Source of the DNA: JBGPJM01 sp041485385
GTDB lineage: Bacteria > Planctomycetota > Phycisphaerae > Phycisphaerales > UBA1924
DNA length: 10,127 nucleotides
Direction: 5' to 3'
NCBI GenBank assembly: GCA_041485385.1
Contig: JBGPJM010000187.1
Span: 1-10,127 of the forward strand
The translations under genes and the position numbers were made by a program. Under the pieces are notes generated by a model, which saw nothing but the letters and a program-made list of their open reading frames with translations, searched no databases and was not told the DNA's origin. Shown piece after piece: positions 6,663-10,127 of this stretch (position 1 is its first letter; each line of letters opens with the position of its first letter).

Positions 6663-6735
6663 TCGGCCGCGCGGGATTCGAACCCGCAACCCGCGAGGCG
6701 TTCGCTCGATGCTCCATCCGTTGGGCGAGCAGCGC
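6663..6735 (-). pseudogene. degenerate tRNA (tRNA pseudogene or tRNA-like element)
   Basis: Read on the - strand, the sequence fits a 73-nt tRNA frame exactly. It has a 7-nt acceptor strand, T8, a D-arm with GG in the loop, a 5+7+5 anticodon arm, a 5-nt variable region, and a perfect T-arm (GCGGG TTCGAAT CCCGC). The discriminator A is followed by CC but not by CCA. Defects are clear. Acceptor pairs 1-72 (G-G) and 2-71 (C-C) fail, the D-stem has C12 opposite A23, and anticodon-stem pair 27-43 is T-C. The anticodon loop is CGAACGC with G instead of the invariant U33, so no believable anticodon can be read. The overall pattern suggests a decayed elongator tRNA. A working but unusual RNA is less likely. 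No promoter was identified. Confidence 0.6.
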
Positions 6736-6913
6736 ATCTTCAAGACGACGTTTCCGATGCCGGTCACGGAACGTGCGGAGGCGATTCACGATGAAGCCAC
6801 GCACGCCGCCGGCCGGCGTCTGTGAAGTTCTTATTGGTTTGATTTCCGAATACGAGTTCCGTTGAGTCGATGGCATAGCTGTCCCCCTGTGCCGAGGGTG
6901 TGGTGATCGATGG
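6736..6913. other. intergenic stretch, partly A/T-richer
   Basis: No gene is seen here. The stretch includes an A/T-richer island at about 6827-6863, in contrast to the very GC-rich sequence to its left. No -35/-10 pair could be called with confidence on either strand. It may hold the control region of the tRNA-like and hairpin block on the - strand. Confidence 0.35.
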
Positions 6914-6949
6914 GCGAAACGAAAACGACCCCGGAGTCCGACTCCGGGG
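6914..6949 (-). terminator. rho-independent terminator of the small-protein unit
   Basis: CCCCGGAGT (6929-6937) and ACTCCGGGG (6941-6949) are perfect complements around a 3-base loop. On the - strand the hairpin is followed by TCGTTTTCGTTTCG (6915-6928). The hairpin begins 28 bases after the stop codon of the small ORF, exactly where its terminator should be. It may also stop read-through from the lyase gene further upstream. Confidence 0.72.
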
Positions 6950-6977
6950 CCGCGATAGTCCGTTGTGGACGTGCGCG

Positions 6978-7136
6978 CTACCTCGGAGGTGTGCCCGTGT
7001 AGTCGTTGACGCTGGAGAAGAGCCCGGAGATGCCGGCCGACCAGTGGCCTTCGCCGGCGCGGCCCGGGCGCTTCGTCACCGCGGCAGCGATGCAAGCGGG
7101 GCGTGCGGGTTGGAAGGTCTTGGTCGTCAAAAGCAT
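6978..7136 (-). CDS. small basic protein, 50-52 residues, family unknown
   Basis: The frame runs from ATG (7134-7136) to TAG (6978-6980). About 85 percent of third codon positions are G or C, which is strong coding bias for so short a gene. AAGGAG (7138-7143) lies only 1 base from the ATG but 7 bases from an in-frame TTG at 7128-7130. Translation may therefore begin at the TTG, giving 50 residues. The product is basic in its first half (TTKTFQPARPACIAAAVTKR), while the second half contains GHWSAGISGLFSSVNDYTG. It has one cysteine, no signal peptide and no transmembrane helix. It is bracketed by its own promoter and terminator, so it is an independent unit downstream of the lyase. No function is known to me. 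A dual-purpose small RNA is an alternative. Confidence 0.65.
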   Translation of the reverse strand: MLLTTKTFQPARPACIAAAVTKRPGRAGEGHWSAGISGLFSSVNDYTGTPPR

Positions 7137-7195
7137 TCTCCTTCGTAAGTTTGGTTCAGGGGTCGGCGGCCAGAAACGGCAGCCGAGCGGGGCGA

Positions 7196-7223
7196 AGAAT
7201 AACGCGAGATCTCACGTTGTCAA
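7196..7223 (-). promoter_or_regulatory. sigma70-type promoter of the small-protein gene
   Basis: On the - strand a perfect TTGACA (-35, 7218-7223) and TATTCT (-10, 7196-7201) are separated by 16 bases. Transcription would begin near 7188-7190, leaving a leader of about 50 bases before the ATG at 7136. It is the best promoter match noticed in the window, and it lies just past the stop of the lyase gene. Confidence 0.65.
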
Positions 7224-7284
7224 GACCGAATCGCGGATTTTCTTGACTCGTCCTGCAAAGAGGGAGTCGGTGCGAGAAGCCGTC

Positions 7285-8715
7285 TCATGCGCCCGCGGCC
7301 TGCGACTCCGCCTCGTCCACCAGCACGCGGCTCCCCACCACCGGCTCGAACCGTGCCTGGAAGAAGCGCAGGTGCTCCGGCTCGTGCGTGAACCGCAGCC
7401 CCACGATGTTCGCCCGGTTCTTGTAGAGTTCGATCGCCGATTCCGCCGTCACGTCCATGTGCGCCTGCGTGTACACCCGGCGCGGGATCGTCAGCCGGAT
7501 CAGCTCAAGGCTGGGGTAGATGTTCTCCCCCGTGTCCGGGTCGCGCCCGCACGACACCGCCCCGCGCTCCATCGAGCGCACGCCCGACTCCACGTACAGC
7601 GCGGCCGACAGCGCCTGCGCCGGGAACTGCTCCCGCGGCAGGTGCGCCAGGAACCGCGACGCGTTGATGAACACCCCGTGCCCGCCGATCGGCCTCACCA
7701 CCGGCACGCCGGCCTTGATCAGCAGGTTCCCCAGGTACTCCACCTGCCCCACCCGCGCCCGGATGTGGTCGTACTCCACGCTCTCCCGGATCCCGATCGC
7801 CATCGCCTCCATGTCGCGCCCGGCGAGCCCGCCGTAGGTGTGCAGCCCCTCGTACACCACCACCATGTTCCGGGCCCGCTCCGCCAGCGCATCGTCGTTC
7901 AGCGCCAGCCATCCGCCGATGTTCACCAGCGAATCTTTCTTCGCCGAGCACGTGCACCCGTCCGTGTGCGAGCAGATCTCGCGCAGGATGTCCGCGATCG
8001 ACCGGCGCTCCTGCCCGGCCTCGCGCTGCTTGATGAAGTACGCGTTCTCCACCGCCCGCGTCGCGTCGAGCATGATCCGCACGCCGTGCCTCCGGCACAG
8101 CTCGCTCACCGCCCGCACGTTCGCCAGGCTCACCGGCTGGCCGCCCGCCATGTTGACGTTCGTCTGCAAGTTGACGTACGGGATGCGCGCCGCGCCGTGC
8201 GTGCGGATCACCGCCTCGAGCTTCGCCAGATCGACATTCCCCTTGAAGGGACGCTCGACCTCCGCGTCGTGCGCATCGTCGTTGATCACGTCGACGAAGC
8301 GCCCGCCGCACAGCTCCTGGTGCGCCCTGGTCGTCGTGAAATACATGTTCCCCGGGATCACGTCCCCCGGCTTGATCAGGAGCTTGCTGAGGATGTGCTC
8401 GGCCCCGCGCCCCTGGTGGGTCGGGATCACGTGCCGGTACCCGTAGAACTGGCGCACGGCCTCCTCGAGGTGGTAGAAGTTCACCGACCCCGCGTACGAC
8501 TCGTCCCCCATCATCAGCCCGGCCCATTGCCGGTCACTCATCGCCGACGTCCCCGAGTCCGTCAGCAGGTCGATGTACACGTCCTCGCTCCGCAGGAGGA
8601 ACGTGTTGAACCCGGCGTCGGCGATCGCCTGCTCGCGCTCGGCCCGCGTGGTCATCCGCAGGTGCTCCACCATCTTGATCTTGTACGGCTCGGCCCAGGA
8701 TCGCTTGCTCGGCAT
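7285..8715 (-). CDS. tpl: tyrosine phenol-lyase (beta-tyrosinase)
   Basis: This pyridoxal-phosphate beta-eliminating lyase should convert L-tyrosine to phenol, pyruvate and ammonia in the cytoplasm. The 476-residue product aligns in register with Citrobacter freundii tyrosine phenol-lyase as I recall it, at a constant offset of +3. K260 (in SAKKDSLVNIGG) is the cofactor lysine. R103, D217 and R220 lie at the cofactor, Y74 is catalytic and R407 binds the substrate carboxylate. G55, E72 and N265 form the potassium site. Specificity residues point to tyrosine rather than tryptophan: T127, R384 (in GVRSMERG, where tryptophanase has Val) and F451 (where tryptophanase has His). The start gives MPSKRSWAEPYKIK, matching the family N-terminus; no strong ribosome binding site precedes it. 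A tail of about 16 residues follows the usual C-terminus. No transporter or phenol-degradation gene is adjacent. Confidence 0.93.
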   Translation of the reverse strand: MPSKRSWAEPYKIKMVEHLRMTTRAEREQAIADAGFNTFLLRSEDVYIDLLTDSGTSAMSDRQWAGLMMGDESYAGSVNFYHLEEAVRQFYGYRHVIPTHQGRGAEHILSKLLIKPGDVIPGNMYFTTTRAHQELCGGRFVDVINDDAHDAEVERPFKGNVDLAKLEAVIRTHGAARIPYVNLQTNVNMAGGQPVSLANVRAVSELCRRHGVRIMLDATRAVENAYFIKQREAGQERRSIADILREICSHTDGCTCSAKKDSLVNIGGWLALNDDALAERARNMVVVYEGLHTYGGLAGRDMEAMAIGIRESVEYDHIRARVGQVEYLGNLLIKAGVPVVRPIGGHGVFINASRFLAHLPREQFPAQALSAALYVESGVRSMERGAVSCGRDPDTGENIYPSLELIRLTIPRRVYTQAHMDVTAESAIELYKNRANIVGLRFTHEPEHLRFFQARFEPVVGSRVLVDEAESQAAGA

Positions 8716-8843
8716 GGAGTTGTTCCAAGGTTCAGGGTGGCGGGAAGGGGGGGGATCCGGAACCCAGCCAAAAGAATACGAGATTGCTGGGGGAGGGCCC
8801 CGGCGGCCGAAAAAGAAGTCCTCGGGCAGGCCGCGGCACGGAC

Positions 8844-8863
8844 CCGGTGCGAATGATCACCGG
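8844..8863. promoter_or_regulatory. small dyad between divergent genes
   Basis: CCGGTG (8844-8849) and CACCGG (8858-8863) form a 6-bp inverted repeat with an 8-base centre. It lies 63 bases before the lipoprotein start and about 130 bases before the divergent lyase start. It could be an operator, but such dyads are common in GC-rich DNA. I see no clear -35/-10 pair in the rest of 8716-8926. Confidence 0.25.
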
Positions 8864-8910
8864 TGCAGCCGGCGACGACGGCACGGTCGAGAAACACGGA
8901 CGGGCTTCGC

Positions 8911-8918
8911 AAAGGAGG
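8911..8918 (+). promoter_or_regulatory. strong Shine-Dalgarno of the lipoprotein gene
   Basis: AAAGGAGG sits 8 bases before the ATG at 8927. It settles the start within a frame that is open much further upstream. Confidence 0.75.
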
Positions 8919-8926
8919 CGATCATC

Positions 8927-9271
8927 ATGCGAATCAGGCTGAGACGGACCGCTCTGAGCCTTGTCATCGCGGCGACGGGCGCGATCGGCGCGTGCGCCGG
9001 CAACGGCCGCCCCGCGGATGCCCGAGTCGTGCAGCAGACCGGCACGCTGCGGATCGCCGCCGGAGCCGTCAGCGCCGGGCACACCGGCTGGACGATCCAG
9101 CCCGGCCAGGGCCAGCCAGCGGTCGACGCCGACGTCTCCCGCGTCATGGCCCGCGCCCGCGAACTCGACGGCCACCACATCCGCGCGTGGGGATGGTTCT
9201 CCGACAGCGCCACCGGCACGGGCGGCCACCTGCGTGTCTTCAATGTCCAGCAGGTCGAGTTGGTTCGCTGA
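8927..9271 (+). CDS. small predicted lipoprotein
   Basis: The 114-residue product opens with a basic N-region (MRIRLRR), a hydrophobic core (TALSLVIAATGAIGA) and a lipobox-like IGAC, so C23 should be lipidated and the protein membrane-anchored on the outer side. The mature part (24-114) alternates short beta-like strands: GTLRIAAGAV, GWTIQP, VDADVSRV, LDGHHIRAWGWFSD and HLRVFNVQQVELVR. The DG..I...G.F pattern is reminiscent of OB-fold periplasmic proteins, but this is only a visual impression. The start is fixed by an excellent ribosome binding site. The gene stands alone, divergent from the lyase and converging on a small membrane-protein gene 23 bases away. No function can be assigned. Confidence 0.8.
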   Translation: MRIRLRRTALSLVIAATGAIGACAGNGRPADARVVQQTGTLRIAAGAVSAGHTGWTIQPGQGQPAVDADVSRVMARARELDGHHIRAWGWFSDSATGTGGHLRVFNVQQVELVR

Positions 9272-9294
9272 GCGGGTCATCTCGCGGCTGATCC

Positions 9295-9525
9295 TCAGGG
9301 CCCGGTGGCGGGTGGCGCCGGTTGCCCCTGCTGTGCGCCGGCCGGTCCCTGTTGCTGCTGCTGTTGCCTGGCCGCCTGGGCCGCCCGGTGCTTGGCGGCC
9401 CAGAACATCCCCAGCAGCGTGAACCCGATCGCCAGCCCCAAGGCGTACATCCCCAGCAGGCTGCGGAAGCGCTTGCGGTCGAAGGGCTCGGGCGGGGGGC
9501 GGCTTGGGACGGTGTTCTGGGTCAT
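9295..9525 (-). CDS. small membrane protein with a glutamine-rich tail
   Basis: The 76-residue product has a proline-rich, charged N-terminus (PSRPPPEPFDRKRFRS). One transmembrane helix follows (about 22-44, LLGMYALGLAIGFTLLGMFW), then a basic patch (AAKHRAAQAAR). The tail carries six glutamines in a row followed by Gly/Pro/Gln/Ala. The Gln run is coded by mixed CAG/CAA codons, so it is not a pure trinucleotide tract. The gene starts 24 bases after the uvrB stop and probably shares its transcript. No clear Shine-Dalgarno is visible, so translation may depend on coupling. The family is unknown to me. Confidence 0.72.
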   Translation of the reverse strand: MTQNTVPSRPPPEPFDRKRFRSLLGMYALGLAIGFTLLGMFWAAKHRAAQAARQQQQQQGPAGAQQGQPAPPATGP

Positions 9526-9549
9526 CGCTGGACGTCCGGGCGCGGTCGC

Positions 9550-10127
9550 TCACTGACCGGCGAGGTTTCCCTTCTTCCTCTTCCTACCCGCCTTGGTCCC
9601 GGCCATCCCCGGTCTCCTCTCTCCGCTCCCTCCCGCTCGCCCGCCCGCGGGCATCTCCTCGATCTCTGACCGCCTGATCGATCCCGCGCCCCCCAGCTTC
9701 CCCTCCTTGACCGCCTTGGCCTGGTCGCGCAGGCGGGCGGCCTTCTCGAACTCCAGGCTCTCGGCGGCCTGCATCATCTCCTCCTCCAGCATCCGCACCA
9801 TCTCCTCGGTCTCGAAGGTCTCTTCGGTTTCCTGCACCGCCTCGCGCGCCGTGCGCCGGGCCCGCAGCTCCAGCTCCAGGCCGTGCCGGATGGCCTTGAC
9901 GATTGTCGTCGGTGTGATCCCGTGCTCGGCGTTGTACGCCGTCTGCTTGGCGCGCCGGCGCTCGGTCTCCCGCATCGCCGTCTCCATCGACGGCGTGACC
10001 TTGTCGGCGTACATCACCACCAGCGCGTTGACGTTTCGGGCCGCACGCCCCATCTGCTGGATCAGGCTCGTGCCCGAGCGGAGGAACCCCTCCTTGTCCG
10101 CGTCCAGGATGCACACCAGCGAGACCT
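9550..10127 (-). CDS. uvrB: excinuclease ABC subunit B, C-terminal part (partial)
   Basis: UvrB is the damage-verifying helicase-like subunit of nucleotide excision repair. It accepts DNA from UvrA and recruits UvrC for incision. The window holds the last 192 residues; the 5' part lies beyond base 10127. The frame enters as VSLVCILDADKEGFLRS, then SLIQQMGRAARN (helicase motif VI, with the nucleotide-contacting arginines). MYADKVTPSM and YNAEHGITPTTI follow, both standard UvrB blocks. A UVR domain (EEMVRMLEEEMMQAAESLEF onwards, about 9700-9807) is the UvrC contact. After it the protein runs on for nearly 50 residues, Gly/Arg-rich and ending in a very basic GTKAGRKRKKGNLAGQ, longer than the usual UvrB tail. 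The small membrane-protein gene follows 24 bases downstream. Confidence 0.95.
   Translation of the reverse strand, partial: VSLVCILDADKEGFLRSGTSLIQQMGRAARNVNALVVMYADKVTPSMETAMRETERRRAKQTAYNAEHGITPTTIVKAIRHGLELELRARRTAREAVQETEETFETEEMVRMLEEEMMQAAESLEFEKAARLRDQAKAVKEGKLGGAGSIRRSEIEEMPAGGRAGGSGERRPGMAGTKAGRKRKKGNLAGQ

Noticed and set aside
7006..8856. A 616-residue + strand open frame opposite the lyase and the small-protein gene
   Set aside because: The - strand gene is certain from its active-site residues. The + frame is Arg/His/Val-rich and covers intergenic DNA as well.
9359..9375. A trinucleotide (CAG) repeat expansion in the small membrane-protein gene
   Set aside because: The tract is six or seven codons with interspersed CAA, so it is a coded Gln run rather than an unstable repeat.

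Overview
The window is GC-rich bacterial DNA with G/C-biased third codon positions in every convincing gene. Gene density is moderate, strand changes are frequent, and there are several small membrane or lipoprotein genes. No plasmid, phage, insertion sequence or CRISPR sequence is visible. The GatB protein has lost its zinc cysteines and carries an MRFEPNIN motif, and a secreted GH78 rhamnosidase is present. Together these suggest a Planctomycetota (Phycisphaerae-like) chromosome. That assignment is inference from protein flavour, not a database result.

Layout, left to right. The 3' end of an unidentified + strand gene (1-110) converges on gatB (- strand, 127-1731), the B subunit of the tRNA-dependent amidotransferase. 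A 665-base stretch follows, holding one weak hypothetical ORF (1931-2338) with a very good ribosome binding site. Next come a complete secreted alpha-L-rhamnosidase (2397-5165), a 14-bp perfect palindrome (5293-5306) and a small single-pass membrane protein (5414-5866). The membrane protein converges on a single-domain rhodanese (- strand, 5887-6258).

The centre (6259-7284) is the least ordinary part. Read on the - strand, it begins with a compact transcription unit for a 50-52 residue protein: sigma70-type promoter, Shine-Dalgarno, ORF and hairpin terminator. Further along lie a degenerate 73-nt tRNA (6663-6735), two long nested GC-rich hairpins (6515-6636 and 6405-6483) and a strong rho-independent terminator (6348-6384). 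This arrangement could be a structured non-coding RNA, or the scar of an element next to a tRNA.

The right part holds a complete pyridoxal-phosphate lyase (- strand, 7285-8715). Its active-site residues match tyrosine phenol-lyase rather than tryptophanase. After it come a small lipoprotein (+, 8927-9271), a small glutamine-rich membrane protein (-, 9295-9525) and the 3' part of uvrB (-, 9550-window end), the last two probably in one operon.

The genes do not form one pathway. gatB and uvrB are housekeeping genes; the rhamnosidase (polysaccharide breakdown) and the tyrosine phenol-lyase (tyrosine to phenol, pyruvate and ammonia) are catabolic. No complete, clearly new multi-gene system is visible. 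The best candidates for something undescribed are the small-protein unit at 6914-7223 and the structured region at 6345-6636.
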